A DNA stretch of 39,212 nucleotides from an uncultured Phocaeicola sp. GTDB taxonomy: Bacteria > Bacteroidota > Bacteroidia > Bacteroidales > Bacteroidaceae. This document shows, piece by piece, positions 1-9,727 of the stretch. Numbering within the stretch: position 1 is the first letter of the stretch; each line of letters begins with the position of its first letter. The stretch lies in assembly GCA_944320815.1 (NCBI GenBank), contig CALUIZ010000029.1:1-39212 (forward strand). The letters are read 5' to 3'. The position numbers and the translations under genes were made by a program. Under the pieces are notes generated by a model. It saw only the letters and a program-made list of their open reading frames with translations, ran no database searches and was not told the DNA's origin.

Positions 1-249
1 AAAGTGGGCGCACACTTACTGGAAGAGCTGAAGAAATTCAAGGCAATCAAGGAAGTGCGCGGCTGCGGTCTGATGATTGGCATGGAATTTGAAAAACCCA
101 TCAAGGAACTGCGCACGAAACTGCTGTTCGAGCAGAAAGTATTTACCGGCGTGAGCGGAACGAATGTCATCCGCCTGCTTCCGCCTCTCTGTCTCAGCAT
201 GGAAGAGGCAGATGACTTCCTGAACCGTCTGCATAAGGTGATAGAATAA
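1..249 (+). CDS. argD: Acetylornithine aminotransferase, C-terminal end (5' partial)
   Basis: The reading frame is open from base 1, so only the last 82 residues of a class-III PLP aminotransferase are present. The pattern RGCGLMIGMEFE followed by VFTGVSGTNVIRLLPPL is the typical C-terminal part of ArgD, which converts N-acetylglutamate semialdehyde to N-acetylornithine in arginine synthesis, in the cytoplasm. The PLP lysine and the large domain lie upstream of the window. proC lies downstream after an intervening amylase gene. Other ornithine-type aminotransferases share this fold, so the exact substrate rests on family resemblance of a short stretch. Confidence 0.8.
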   Translation, partial: KVGAHLLEELKKFKAIKEVRGCGLMIGMEFEKPIKELRTKLLFEQKVFTGVSGTNVIRLLPPLCLSMEEADDFLNRLHKVIE

Positions 250-309
250 ATCAGCCGCTTCTTCATTGAAGCGAAACACAGCCATACTTTACGTGAGCAT
301 AGCTCACCG

Positions 310-363
310 CAAAGGCCACAGATATGAAAAGGACCTGGTATCCGGTATATCTTGTGGCCTTTG
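310..363 (+). terminator. Hairpin after argD, possible terminator
   Basis: Bases 310-320 pair perfectly with 353-363. After one bulged T at 352 the stem continues with 321-325 pairing with 347-351. This gives about 16 base pairs around a 21-base loop. The sequence after it is T-rich (ttctctt) but has no clean T run, so it may be a weak or factor-dependent terminator of the arginine operon. Bases 250-309 and 364-510 hold nothing else I recognise. Confidence 0.45.
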
Positions 364-510
364 TTTCTCTTGCCTGCACCTTCACTGGTTCTCATCCCTT
401 TATAATATCGCAGGTATTCTATCCACTTAACAACAAGACAACCAGCGATATACGGATTCTCCCCATTTATATTTTCATTTTATCCGGGAAAAAGGCCGGA
501 GAAAAGGCTC

Positions 511-518
511 TATATTTG
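511..518 (+). promoter_or_regulatory. Bacteroidota -7 box for the amylase gene
   Basis: TATATTTG fits TAnnTTTG and lies 27 bases before the amylase ATG, giving a short leader. No clear TTTG -33 element is seen at the usual spacing. Confidence 0.5.
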
Positions 519-521
519 TGA

Positions 522-2399
<1,878 letters not shown>

Positions 2400-2419
2400 A
2401 ACTCCAACATACTGCAAGA

Positions 2420-2483
2420 AAAAACAGTTCGGTATTCCGGCCAGAACAACAGGATGTTCAGGCTGGAATACCGAACTGTTTTT
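2420..2483. terminator. Strong bidirectional-type intrinsic terminator
   Basis: Bases 2420-2442 pair with 2461-2483 over 23 positions with only one G.U pair. An inner four-base stem (2444-2447 with 2456-2459) closes an eight-base loop. The left arm starts with an A run and the right arm ends in a T run, so it could end transcription from either side. It separates the amylase gene from proC. Confidence 0.85.
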
Positions 2484-2543
2484 CCGACGAATCATTTCCA
2501 CCAATTTTACATGAATTCCGAGTGTCGTTCCCGATTAAAATCA

Positions 2544-2551
2544 TATATTTG
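2544..2551 (+). promoter_or_regulatory. Bacteroidota -7 box for proC
   Basis: TATATTTG fits TAnnTTTG and sits 27 bases before the proC start, directly downstream of the terminator at 2420-2483. The -33 element is not clear. Confidence 0.5.
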
Positions 2552-2578
2552 CATATATACTAAAAAACAAACCTGATT

Positions 2579-3352
2579 ATGAAAGCAGCAATCATAGGAG
2601 CCGGAAACATGGGCGGTGCCATAGCACGCGGACTGGCCAAAGGACATTATATAAAAGCGGACGAGATTTTCGTATCGAACCCCAGCAACGGGAAACTGGA
2701 AACATTGAAAAAGGAATTTCCGGCCATCCATACCACAAACAGCAACAAGGAAGCGGCTTCGGATGCCGACATCATCATAGCAGCCGTAAAGCCATGGAAA
2801 ATGGAGGAAGTGCTGAAACCGCTCCGTCTGCACCATCCGCAAATTCTGGCGTCGGTGGCTGCAGGGCTTACTTTTGAGAACCTGGCCCACTATGTAGACC
2901 CTGAGATGACAATATTCCGGGTCATCCCCAACACCGCCATCTCGCTGGGAGCAAGCATGACGCTCGTAGCCGCCCGGAATGCGTCGGACGATCAGACGAA
3001 TCTGATAATGAACATATTCAACGAAATGGGCATGGCCATGCTCATCGAGGAGAAACAGTTCGCCGCAGCCACTTCACTCACTTCCTGCGGAATCGCCTAT
3101 GTGCTGAAATATGTCCAGGCTGCCATGCAGGCAGGTGTGGAACTGGGAATCAGACCGCACGATGCGATGAAGATGGTGGCGCAGACGGTGGAAGGAGCCG
3201 CACAGCTTCTCCTGCAGAATGAGGGGACGCACCCGGCACTGGAAATCGAGAAGGTGACCACTCCTGGGGGAATCACCATCAAGGGTCTCAACGAGCTGGA
3301 ACATTCCGGATTCACTTCGGCCGTCATCAAAGCCATCAAGGCCAGTATGTAA
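2579..3352 (+). CDS. proC: Pyrroline-5-carboxylate reductase
   Basis: A 257-residue cytoplasmic enzyme that reduces 1-pyrroline-5-carboxylate to proline with NAD(P)H, the last step of proline synthesis. The N-terminal Rossmann motif IIGAGNMGGAIARGL (5-19) binds the dinucleotide. The family signature appears near the C-terminus as VTTPGGITIKGLNELEHSGF. Length and motif order are normal for ProC. The first ATG is chosen because it falls at the start of the Rossmann strand and follows a -7 box at a normal distance. The small membrane protein gene 19 bases downstream is probably on the same transcript. Confidence 0.95.
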   Translation: MKAAIIGAGNMGGAIARGLAKGHYIKADEIFVSNPSNGKLETLKKEFPAIHTTNSNKEAASDADIIIAAVKPWKMEEVLKPLRLHHPQILASVAAGLTFENLAHYVDPEMTIFRVIPNTAISLGASMTLVAARNASDDQTNLIMNIFNEMGMAMLIEEKQFAAATSLTSCGIAYVLKYVQAAMQAGVELGIRPHDAMKMVAQTVEGAAQLLLQNEGTHPALEIEKVTTPGGITIKGLNELEHSGFTSAVIKAIKASM

Positions 3353-3371
3353 CCCCAAAAACGAAGGAACT

Positions 3372-3605
3372 ATGAAACGCAACATATTTGTCACAATGGG
3401 AATCCTGATTCTGACAGGCTTCGCCATACAGGGCTTCGTGGGAGCTATCGGAGGGATTTTCCTCACAACCATCATCGGCATTGTCTACGGAACCGTCAAA
3501 AGGGATAAGAGACTGGTAAAATGGTCAGCCGCGGCACTCATGATAACCATTTTCTGTATCATGGTCTGCTACGGCTGGCTATTGATCACGGCAAACAGCC
3601 AATGA
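3372..3605 (+). CDS. Small hydrophobic membrane protein, unknown function
   Basis: A 77-residue protein that I do not recognise. Two or three hydrophobic segments are visible: one in the first 35 residues, rich in Gly and Ile, and one from about 50 to 72, separated by the charged stretch KRDKRLVK. The start has a purine-rich sequence (gaagga) just upstream and lies 19 bases after proC, so it is probably co-transcribed. It ends 13 bases before the convergent MATE gene. The function is unknown; the ORF is supported by position, composition and an upstream ribosome-binding-like sequence only. Confidence 0.6.
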   Translation: MKRNIFVTMGILILTGFAIQGFVGAIGGIFLTTIIGIVYGTVKRDKRLVKWSAAALMITIFCIMVCYGWLLITANSQ

Positions 3606-3618
3606 CGCGGGAAAGACC

Positions 3619-4977
3619 TTATCTCACAAAGCCTTTCTTCGCCCATTTCAGGCTGTTCCAACGCTTGACAAAGATAAACGCACGGATATTCTCATCGAGC
3701 AGGAAGGCACACCACATGCCCACCAGCCCCCATCCAAGATAAATGCCGAGAAAGTAGCTGAATCCGACTGATACGACCCATTGCACCACGAGGCCCACAT
3801 AAAAAGGATAGTTCACATCGCCGGCCGAACGGAGGGCATTGGTGGCATAGATGTTCACGGCACGTCCGACTTCCACAATCACGTCCACCACGAGAACGGT
3901 CATGCCCAGACGGATAATCTCCGGATTTTCCGTAAGCCATCCGAATATGGCACGGCCGGATATGGCCCAGATGCACGACAATATCAAAGAGACGAGAATC
4001 GAAAGCCTCATCACATACTTTCCGAGAAGATAGGCGGCACGGATCTTCTTCCGCCCTACGAGATGGCCGATACAGATTGCCCCTCCCTGCGCCATCGCAA
4101 TGGCGAACAGATAGACGAACATGGTCGTATTCACGGTGTAAGTACGTGTGGCCAGTGCATCATTTCCCAATATATTGATAAAATAGGTGATGACAACCTG
4201 TGAGAAGCTGTACGACATGTTTTCTCCGGCAGAAGGCAGTCCCACCTTCAGCAGGTTCTTCAGCTCAATCCATGGGAAAGGACGGAAATATGCCCGGGGA
4301 AAGCTTGGAATATGCTTGCGGAACAGGATGACAAACAATACGACCATGCTCACTCCACGGGAAAACGCCGTAGAGATGGCCGCTCCTTCTGCCCCCAGTT
4401 CAGGCATGCCGAACTTACCGAAAATCAGCATATAGTTGCCGATGATGTTCATCACGTTCACCAGCACCGTCACCAGCATCGGATAAATGGCTTTGTTCGC
4501 ACTGCGGAGTGCGGCGGAAACTGTCAGTGATATGGCCTGGAAGAAAGCGAACGCTCCCACAATCTCCATATATCCCACTCCATATTTCAGAAGTTCGGGA
4601 CGCAAGCCCATCCACCCCAAGAGCGTAGGTGCACCGAAATACAGAACCGCACTCACAATGAGTCCCGTCGCCAGATTCAGCAACAAAGAAACGCCCACCA
4701 CCTGAACCATCTTGTTACGCAATCCTGCACCCAGATACTGGGAACACAATACGGAAGTACCGATATTGATGACCTCAAACACCAGAAAAGCGAACATCAC
4801 AATCTGGTTGACCACACCTACCGCTGCCACACTCTCGTCAGAATACTGACTAAGCATGATGGTGTCCATCGCACCCAGCATCATTATCAACAAGGTTTCG
4901 ATGAAAATCGGAATGACCAGCCTGCGCAGTTCGGAACGGACCTGCATCGACCGTTGCTGAACAACCTGTTCCATCAT
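3619..4977 (-). CDS. MATE-family multidrug/toxin exporter
   Basis: A 452-residue inner-membrane protein with about 12 hydrophobic helices, the usual MATE size. The N-terminal half has IPIFIETLLIMMLGAMDTIMLSQYSDESVAAVGV, the typical first-repeat pattern of this family of Na+- or H+-driven exporters. Its ATG overlaps the stop of the upstream MFS gene by four bases (ATGA arrangement), so the two exporters are translationally coupled and share one promoter. The substrate cannot be told from sequence; a drug or metabolite efflux role is the family default. Confidence 0.88.
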   Translation of the reverse strand: MMEQVVQQRSMQVRSELRRLVIPIFIETLLIMMLGAMDTIMLSQYSDESVAAVGVVNQIVMFAFLVFEVINIGTSVLCSQYLGAGLRNKMVQVVGVSLLLNLATGLIVSAVLYFGAPTLLGWMGLRPELLKYGVGYMEIVGAFAFFQAISLTVSAALRSANKAIYPMLVTVLVNVMNIIGNYMLIFGKFGMPELGAEGAAISTAFSRGVSMVVLFVILFRKHIPSFPRAYFRPFPWIELKNLLKVGLPSAGENMSYSFSQVVITYFINILGNDALATRTYTVNTTMFVYLFAIAMAQGGAICIGHLVGRKKIRAAYLLGKYVMRLSILVSLILSCIWAISGRAIFGWLTENPEIIRLGMTVLVVDVIVEVGRAVNIYATNALRSAGDVNYPFYVGLVVQWVVSVGFSYFLGIYLGWGLVGMWCAFLLDENIRAFIFVKRWNSLKWAKKGFVR

Positions 4978-6143
4978 CGTCCCTCCTGCAATGAGACGGT
5001 TCTTCTGTCACGCCTCACATAAACCGACACACTGATAAAACCGACCACGACAATAAACACACCAACCAAGGCCGGATAGCGATAACCGAGCCCCATCTCG
5101 ATAGGCAGACCTCCCACATATGCCCCCAACGCATTTCCCAAGTTGAACGCAATCTGCACACAGGCAGCCCCCATCAGTTCGCTGCCCCGTGAGTTCTGCA
5201 AAAGAAGAAGTTGCTGCGGAGGAGACACGGCAAACAAAGCCGCCGTACACACAAACATGAGTGCTACGGCAAGCCAAGGCACTCCCGCAAAGAAGAATGT
5301 GCCCAGCAGAGCAAGCATCATGCACACCTGCGTGAACCTTATTACGGGTGCCAATCCGTAAAGGTCGCCACACTTGCCGCCAACCAGATTCCCGACAGTC
5401 ATTCCCAATCCGGCCAGCATCATGACAACCGTCATGTCTCCGGGAGTGAATCCCCCCACATTAATCATTTGGGGAGTCACATAGCTGAACCAGCAGAATA
5501 TGCCGCCGTTTCCGAACATGGTAGTAAAAATTATCAGCCAGGGTGCCAGATTCTTGAGAAAACGGAACTGCCCTCTGAAACCGGTATCGGGAAGCGCAGG
5601 AAGTGCAGGCACCCATCTCCATATCAGAAAAAACACCAACAGCCCCCACGCTCCATTGAACATGAACGGGAAACGCCATGTGACCATATTGCTCAACATC
5701 GTACCGAAAGGTACTCCGAACAGGTTGGCAATGGTCATTCCTGCGGTCATCAGTGCCACAGCCTGCGATGCCTTACCCTTGTCGGCCACCTTTTCGGCCA
5801 CAATGGAACCGGCCCCGAAGAAAGCACCGTGGGGAAGTCCCGACACGAAACGCATGAGCAGCAGCATCCAGTAATTCGGTGCCATCGCCGCGCAGAGGTT
5901 TCCCAGAATATAAATGGCGGTCAGCCCCAGCAATATCTGTTTCAAAGGACGCGTGCGCGCCACGGCCACCATCAGCGGCGCACCCGCGCACACACCGATA
6001 GCATATGCAGATATAAAATGACCGGCCTCAGGAATGCTGATGTCCAAATCGTGAGCCACATTGGGCAATATTCCCATCATGACAAATTCCGCTATCCCCA
6101 GCCCCAACGTGCCGGAGGCAAGCGCCAACAAGCTTTTCTTCAT
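4974..6143 (-). CDS. MFS exporter of the DHA1 (AraJ-like) type
   Basis: A 389-residue protein with 12 predicted helices. The opening LALASGTLGLGIAEFVMMGILPNVAHDL and the motif MRFVSGLPHGAFFGAGSIVA are characteristic of the AraJ/YdhP branch of DHA1 drug:H+ antiporters. It is first in a two-gene operon with the MATE exporter, with a four-base overlap. Upstream lie a -7 box at 6173-6180 and a TTGAC-N4-GTCAA dyad centred about 60 bases before the likely transcription start, so expression may be under a CRP/FNR-type regulator. The true substrate is unknown. Confidence 0.85.
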   Translation of the reverse strand: MKKSLLALASGTLGLGIAEFVMMGILPNVAHDLDISIPEAGHFISAYAIGVCAGAPLMVAVARTRPLKQILLGLTAIYILGNLCAAMAPNYWMLLLMRFVSGLPHGAFFGAGSIVAEKVADKGKASQAVALMTAGMTIANLFGVPFGTMLSNMVTWRFPFMFNGAWGLLVFFLIWRWVPALPALPDTGFRGQFRFLKNLAPWLIIFTTMFGNGGIFCWFSYVTPQMINVGGFTPGDMTVVMMLAGLGMTVGNLVGGKCGDLYGLAPVIRFTQVCMMLALLGTFFFAGVPWLAVALMFVCTAALFAVSPPQQLLLLQNSRGSELMGAACVQIAFNLGNALGAYVGGLPIEMGLGYRYPALVGVFIVVVGFISVSVYVRRDRRTVSLQEGR

Positions 6144-6172
6144 CGACTGTTCTTTCTGATTTTTTCAGCGTG

Positions 6173-6180
6173 CAAAATTA
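6173..6180 (-). promoter_or_regulatory. Bacteroidota -7 box for the MFS-MATE operon
   Basis: Read on the minus strand the bases are TAATTTTG, fitting TAnnTTTG, 29 bases upstream of the MFS start codon. The -33 element is weak. Confidence 0.5.
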
Positions 6181-6218
6181 CACCAAATCATGTTCCGATG
6201 AACCGCAGAGGCAATTTC

Positions 6219-6232
6219 TTGACATAAGTCAA
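6219..6232. promoter_or_regulatory. CRP/FNR-like dyad TTGACATAAGTCAA
   Basis: A perfect inverted repeat TTGAC-N4-GTCAA, close to the FNR/CRP half-site layout. It overlaps the stop codon of the YgjP-like gene. Its centre lies about 60 bases upstream of the start expected from the -7 box at 6173-6180, a normal activator position. The assignment is by resemblance only. Confidence 0.4.
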
Positions 6233-6936
6233 AAGGACGTGTGAAAACTGCGGAGTTCCTTCCGCAACTGATGCGCATGGCCGGCAGTCATCGAGTCGAG
6301 AAGTGCCCAGAAACGGGGGCCATGGTTCATTTCCTCCGTATGCGCAAGCTCATGAAGAATCACATAGTCCATCAGATGCGATGGCACCAGCATCAGATAA
6401 CACGACAGACTGATTGTCTTTGCAGCCGTACAGCTTCCCCATCTGGAACGCGCTCCGGTAATCCTCACTTTTCGATAAGTGAGTCCGTAACGCCCTGCCC
6501 ATTCTTCCAGCAAAGGAGGCAGGGTTTCTTCCGCCGACTTCTTCAAAGCCCGGAGAATGGCACCGTGCACCAGTTTCTGCACTTCCTTCAAGGAGAAATC
6601 CGTGTGGTGCGGACAATATATCTTCATCTCACCGGAGTCTGTCCGACGGACCGTAAAACACTTGAGACGGCTCGGTTCAAGAGACAGCCGGAAACATTCC
6701 GCCTCGATGCGGAAACTGAAATCAATCGGTCGCACTGCCACTTTACGGTATTTCTCCAGCAGGTCTTCACGGAAATGACCGATAACCTCCATCACCCGTC
6801 CCACTTTCGTATAAGGCGGCACGGTGACCTGCAGACCTTCCGGCTTCACCCGCATGGTGATATTGCGCGCCCCACGCCGTGTGGTCAGTGCAATACGTCC
6901 GAAATCTTTGTCTTCTATATAACGTCTGGTGGGCAT
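6229..6936 (-). CDS. YgjP/WSS1-like zinc metallopeptidase (DUF45)
   Basis: A 235-residue cytoplasmic protein of the YgjP family, related to M48/SprT-type metallopeptidases. The C-terminal third holds the zinc site H195-ELA-H199 followed by N204-H205 and FW, and the family motif RSRWGSC at 163-169. The N-terminal 150 residues form the usual mixed region with no known active residues. Some relatives are annotated as UTP pyrophosphatases, but a protease-like zinc site is what the sequence shows. The -7 box begins only 8 bases before the start codon, so the mRNA may be almost leaderless. The next in-frame ATG is 27 codons in. Confidence 0.82.
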   Translation of the reverse strand: MPTRRYIEDKDFGRIALTTRRGARNITMRVKPEGLQVTVPPYTKVGRVMEVIGHFREDLLEKYRKVAVRPIDFSFRIEAECFRLSLEPSRLKCFTVRRTDSGEMKIYCPHHTDFSLKEVQKLVHGAILRALKKSAEETLPPLLEEWAGRYGLTYRKVRITGARSRWGSCTAAKTISLSCYLMLVPSHLMDYVILHELAHTEEMNHGPRFWALLDSMTAGHAHQLRKELRSFHTSF

Positions 6937-6943
6937 AACATCA

Positions 6944-6951
6944 CAAAATTA
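6944..6951 (-). promoter_or_regulatory. -7 box for the YgjP-like gene
   Basis: Minus-strand TAATTTTG fits TAnnTTTG. A TTG lies at 6977-6975 as a possible -33 element, with a slightly long 23-base gap. The box is 8 bases from the ATG. Confidence 0.45.
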
Positions 6952-6994
6952 CAAAAAATACGGTATCCGAAGGACAAGGTTACAGGAAAAGCGA

Positions 6995-7002
6995 TAATTT
7001 TG
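6995..7002 (+). promoter_or_regulatory. -7 box for the DUF4250 gene
   Basis: TAATTTTG fits TAnnTTTG, 34 bases before the start codon of the small gene. It is divergent from the box at 6944-6951, with about 45 bases between them. Confidence 0.45.
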
Positions 7003-7036
7003 CGGCAGTTTTTTAAAGGATAAAATCAATCTGATT

Positions 7037-7213
7037 ATGGAATTACCGAAAGACCCGATGATGCTCTACAGCTTCATCAACATGAAACTGAGGGACTTCT
7101 ATCCCTCATTGGATGCACTTTGCTCTGACCTGAACGTGAACAAAGACGAAATAGTCAGAAACCTGAAAGAGGCCGGATTTGAATATGATGCCAAACAGAA
7201 CAAGTTCTGGTAA
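7037..7213 (+). CDS. DUF4250 small protein
   Basis: A complete 58-residue ORF beginning MELPKDPMMLYSFINMKLRD and ending in KFW. The sequence matches my recollection of the DUF4250 family, short cytoplasmic proteins common in Bacteroidota and Firmicutes with no assigned function. The pattern is charged and probably helical, with FYPSLDALCSDL and a C-terminal AGFEYDAKQNKFW. It has its own -7 box and a terminator 35 bases after the stop, so it looks like a one-gene unit. It is divergent from the YgjP-like gene and convergent with the aldolase gene. Confidence 0.85.
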   Translation: MELPKDPMMLYSFINMKLRDFYPSLDALCSDLNVNKDEIVRNLKEAGFEYDAKQNKFW

Positions 7214-7247
7214 TCAGAATGCCTCTTCCGGTTTCCCGGATAACATC

Positions 7248-7285
7248 AAAAAGGCTGTCCCCCACACAGAGGAACAGCCTTTTTT
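7248..7285. terminator. Intrinsic terminator shared by DUF4250 gene and fba
   Basis: Bases 7248-7258 pair perfectly with 7274-7284. The stem starts with an A run and ends in six Ts, so it can work in both directions between these convergent genes. Confidence 0.85.
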
Positions 7286-7313
7286 CATTTCATCTAAGGT
7301 GTATAAAGCCTCA

Positions 7314-8321
7314 TCAGCACTGAGCCAGCTTACCGTCAGAACCCAGCACGTTAAGGATTTTGTGCTTGTACATCTTTTCCATTTCGTCACGAGCCGGACC
7401 CAGATATTTGCGCGGGTCGAATTCAGCCGGTTTTTCAGCGAATACGCGGCGAACGGCTGCAGTCATGGCCAGACGAGAGTCTGAGTCGATGTTAATCTTG
7501 CAAACCGCAGACTTGGCAGCCTTACGCAGTTCTTCTTCCGGAATACCGATAGCAGCTTCCAACTTGCCTCCGTACTGGTTGATCATGTCCACATATTCCT
7601 GAGGAACGGAAGATGATCCGTGGAGTACGATGGGGAATCCCGGCAATTTTTCCATTACAGCGTCCAATACGTCGAATGCCAAAGGAGGAGGAACCAGACG
7701 GCCTGTAGCCGGGTCCACATGACACTGTTCGGGTTTGAACTTGTAGGCACCATGAGAAGTACCGATTGAGATAGCCAGTGAGTCGCAGCCAGTGCGTGTA
7801 GCGAAATCAATCACTTCTTCAGGATTTGTGTAAGTATGATGTTCTGCAGACACTTCGTCTTCCACACCGGCCAACACACCCAGTTCACCTTCCACTGTCA
7901 CATCAAACTGATGAGCATATTCAACGACTTTCTTAGTCAAAGCGACGTTTTCTTCATAAGGCAGGTGAGAACCGTCAATCATCACAGAAGAGAAACCGAG
8001 GTCTACGCAAGATTTGCAGAGTTCGAACGAATCTCCGTGATCAAGGTGAAGAACGATTTCAGGATGTTCGCAGCCCAATTCTTTGGCGTATGCTACGGCA
8101 CCTTCGGCCATATAACGGAGCAGCGTCTGGTTTGCGTAGTTGCGCGCACCTTTGGACACCTGCAGGATGACCGGAGATTTAGTTTCAACAGCAGCCTTGA
8201 TGATGGCCTGCAACTGTTCCATGTTGTTGAAGTTGAAAGCCGGGATTGCATATCCGCCCTTAATTGCTCTGGCGAACATATCTTTCGTGTTTACCAGACC
8301 TAAATCTTTGTAATTAACCAT
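7314..8321 (-). CDS. fba: Class II fructose-1,6-bisphosphate aldolase
   Basis: A 335-residue zinc-dependent aldolase that interconverts fructose-1,6-bisphosphate with dihydroxyacetone phosphate and glyceraldehyde-3-phosphate in glycolysis and gluconeogenesis. Visible residues are D94-H95 in LHLDHGD (catalytic acid and zinc ligand), the loop GVEDEVSAEHH (152-162), H190 in SIGTSHGAY and H234 in VLHGSSS, all expected of class II enzymes. I start at MVNYKDLGLV. The upstream in-frame ATG at 8441 would add 40 residues with no family match and would cross the -7 box at 8365-8372. It is a single-gene unit. Confidence 0.93.
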   Translation of the reverse strand: MVNYKDLGLVNTKDMFARAIKGGYAIPAFNFNNMEQLQAIIKAAVETKSPVILQVSKGARNYANQTLLRYMAEGAVAYAKELGCEHPEIVLHLDHGDSFELCKSCVDLGFSSVMIDGSHLPYEENVALTKKVVEYAHQFDVTVEGELGVLAGVEDEVSAEHHTYTNPEEVIDFATRTGCDSLAISIGTSHGAYKFKPEQCHVDPATGRLVPPPLAFDVLDAVMEKLPGFPIVLHGSSSVPQEYVDMINQYGGKLEAAIGIPEEELRKAAKSAVCKINIDSDSRLAMTAAVRRVFAEKPAEFDPRKYLGPARDEMEKMYKHKILNVLGSDGKLAQC

Positions 8322-8364
8322 TGTGATAAAATTTATAGTTGTTAGTAAATGATTTTTCCTTAGG

Positions 8365-8372
8365 CAAATATA
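8365..8372 (-). promoter_or_regulatory. -7 box for fba
   Basis: Minus-strand TATATTTG fits TAnnTTTG and lies 43 bases upstream of the chosen fba start. This supports that start over the longer ORF. Confidence 0.6.
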
Positions 8373-8576
8373 GCAATAAAAAGTGGAACGAGCATCCCCT
8401 GACAAAAAGAAAATATGCCCTGCAACACATATTGTTGACATAAATCATGACATTTTCATAACTGGAAACACAGATGCAAAGTGGATGTTGCAATTAACCG
8501 GAGGCGACGGCAGAAAATATCCGGCTTCATCCGTCTCCAGAAGCAAACGGACAGGTCTTTCTCTCCATGCGGACGG

Positions 8577-8708
8577 AAAACAACGGGCTGTTCCATACGG
8601 AACATCAGGCAACTTTCATCAAAACAACGGGAATCTTCAGACCGGGTTTCAGGATGTTTCAGACAGGATGCGGCGGCACCGGAACCGACATGCCGGAAAA
8701 ATCCGTGA
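8577..8708 (+). repeat. Degenerate 22-bp periodic repeat upstream of cysK
   Basis: Within the 463-base gap between fba and cysK, GG dinucleotides recur at 8586, 8608, 8630 and 8652, exactly 22 bases apart. Each is followed 5-6 bases later by a T-rich TTC/TTT block. Units 1 and 3 share AAAACAACGGG. Weaker units may run on to 8708. The first unit contains ACAACGGGCTGTTCC, a word also seen with small changes near 16744, 23119 and 30622. A period of 22 is not a multiple of 3, so this is not coding. Bases 8373-8576 hold nothing else I recognise apart from a weak dyad at 8435-8448. Confidence 0.5.
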
Positions 8709-8726
8709 ACAAAACCTGCAAACATC

Positions 8727-8756
8727 TTGTTTTCAAAGTATTATTTCTTATCTTTG
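8727..8756 (+). promoter_or_regulatory. Promoter for cysK
   Basis: TTG at 8727-8729 and TATCTTTG at 8749-8756 form a -33/-7 pair with a 19-base gap. The -7 box is 28 bases before the cysK ATG. Confidence 0.65.
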
Positions 8757-8784
8757 TCATCACATCATTTAATCAAGTTCAATT

Positions 8785-9720
8785 ATGTCACACATCTATA
8801 CAAAACTGACCGACCTGATAGGACATACTCCTCTCATCCGGCTGAACCGTCTGTCGGAAGCATACGGGACGCAGGGTAACGTCATGGCAAAAGTGGAATT
8901 CTTCAATCCAGGTGGAAGCGTGAAGGACCGTATCGCGCTCGCCATGATTGAGGATGCAGAAAAACGGGGAGTGCTGAGTCCGGGAGCGGTCATCATCGAA
9001 CCTACCAGTGGAAACACGGGAGTGGGACTGGCATGGATAGCTTCAGTGAAGGGATACAGAACCATACTGACCATGCCTGAAACCATGAGCATGGAACGCC
9101 GCAAACTACTCAAGGCATGGGGGGCGGAAATTGTACTGACACCGGGAAGCGAGGGAATGAACGGTGCTATCCGCAAGGCGGAACAACTGCGCGACACGAC
9201 TCCGGGAGCGGTCATCCTGCAGCAATTCGAGAATCCGGCCAACCCCAAAGCCCACGAACTGACCACCGCACAAGAAATCTGGCACGATACGGACGGAAAA
9301 ATCGATGTGTTTGTGGCCGGAGCCGGAACAGGAGGCACCGTCAGCGGTACGGGGAAAGGTCTGAAACGACACAACCCGGACATTGAAATCGTGGCAGTGG
9401 AGCCCGAAGGCTCGCCTGTCCTATCCGGCGGCAAGGCAGGGCCCCACAAATTACAGGGCATCGGAGCAGGCTTCATTCCCAAAACCTACAATGCGGAAGT
9501 GGTGGACAAGGTTATCCGGATAAAGGATGAAGACGCGATGCGTACCGCCCGTGAACTGGCATTGAAAGAGGGGCTTCTGGTAGGCATTTCTTCCGGAGCA
9601 GCCGCCTTTGCAGCCCTCCAGCTTGCCCAAAAAGAAGCATACAAAGGAAAAAACATAGTCGTTCTGCTGCCCGACACAGGCGAACGCTATCTTTCAACAG
9701 AACTTTTCAATTTTGAATGA
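8785..9720 (+). CDS. cysK: Cysteine synthase A (O-acetylserine sulfhydrylase)
   Basis: A 311-residue PLP enzyme that makes cysteine from O-acetylserine and sulfide. The PLP lysine is K47 in NPGGSVKDR, the substrate loop is SGNTG at 75-79, and the phosphate-binding loop is GTGGT at 181-185. GERYLST near the C-terminus is also typical. Length matches CysK and not CysM or cystathionine beta-synthase (no CBS domain). It stands alone with a good promoter and a terminator. It is 24 kb from the cysQ-cysN operon, with no sign of shared control. Confidence 0.95.
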   Translation: MSHIYTKLTDLIGHTPLIRLNRLSEAYGTQGNVMAKVEFFNPGGSVKDRIALAMIEDAEKRGVLSPGAVIIEPTSGNTGVGLAWIASVKGYRTILTMPETMSMERRKLLKAWGAEIVLTPGSEGMNGAIRKAEQLRDTTPGAVILQQFENPANPKAHELTTAQEIWHDTDGKIDVFVAGAGTGGTVSGTGKGLKRHNPDIEIVAVEPEGSPVLSGGKAGPHKLQGIGAGFIPKTYNAEVVDKVIRIKDEDAMRTARELALKEGLLVGISSGAAAFAALQLAQKEAYKGKNIVVLLPDTGERYLSTELFNFE

Positions 9721-9727
9721 AAACGAC

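Noticed and set aside
324..521. 65-residue ORF after argD
   Set aside because: It starts inside a hairpin, runs through the amylase promoter and has no family resemblance.
5211..6227. 338-residue ORF antisense to the MFS exporter
   Set aside because: Shadow of a high-quality membrane protein gene; no recognisable domain.
8322..8441. 40-residue N-terminal extension of the aldolase
   Set aside because: It would cross the -7 box at 8365-8372 and does not look like the family start MVNYKDL.
8577..8708. CRISPR-like array
   Set aside because: The 22-bp units have no conserved repeat separated by distinct spacers; the whole unit is degenerate and there are no cas genes.
8383..8772. 129-residue ORF between fba and cysK
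   Set aside because: It covers the 22-bp repeat array and the cysK promoter; composition is not protein-like and three frames are equally open.
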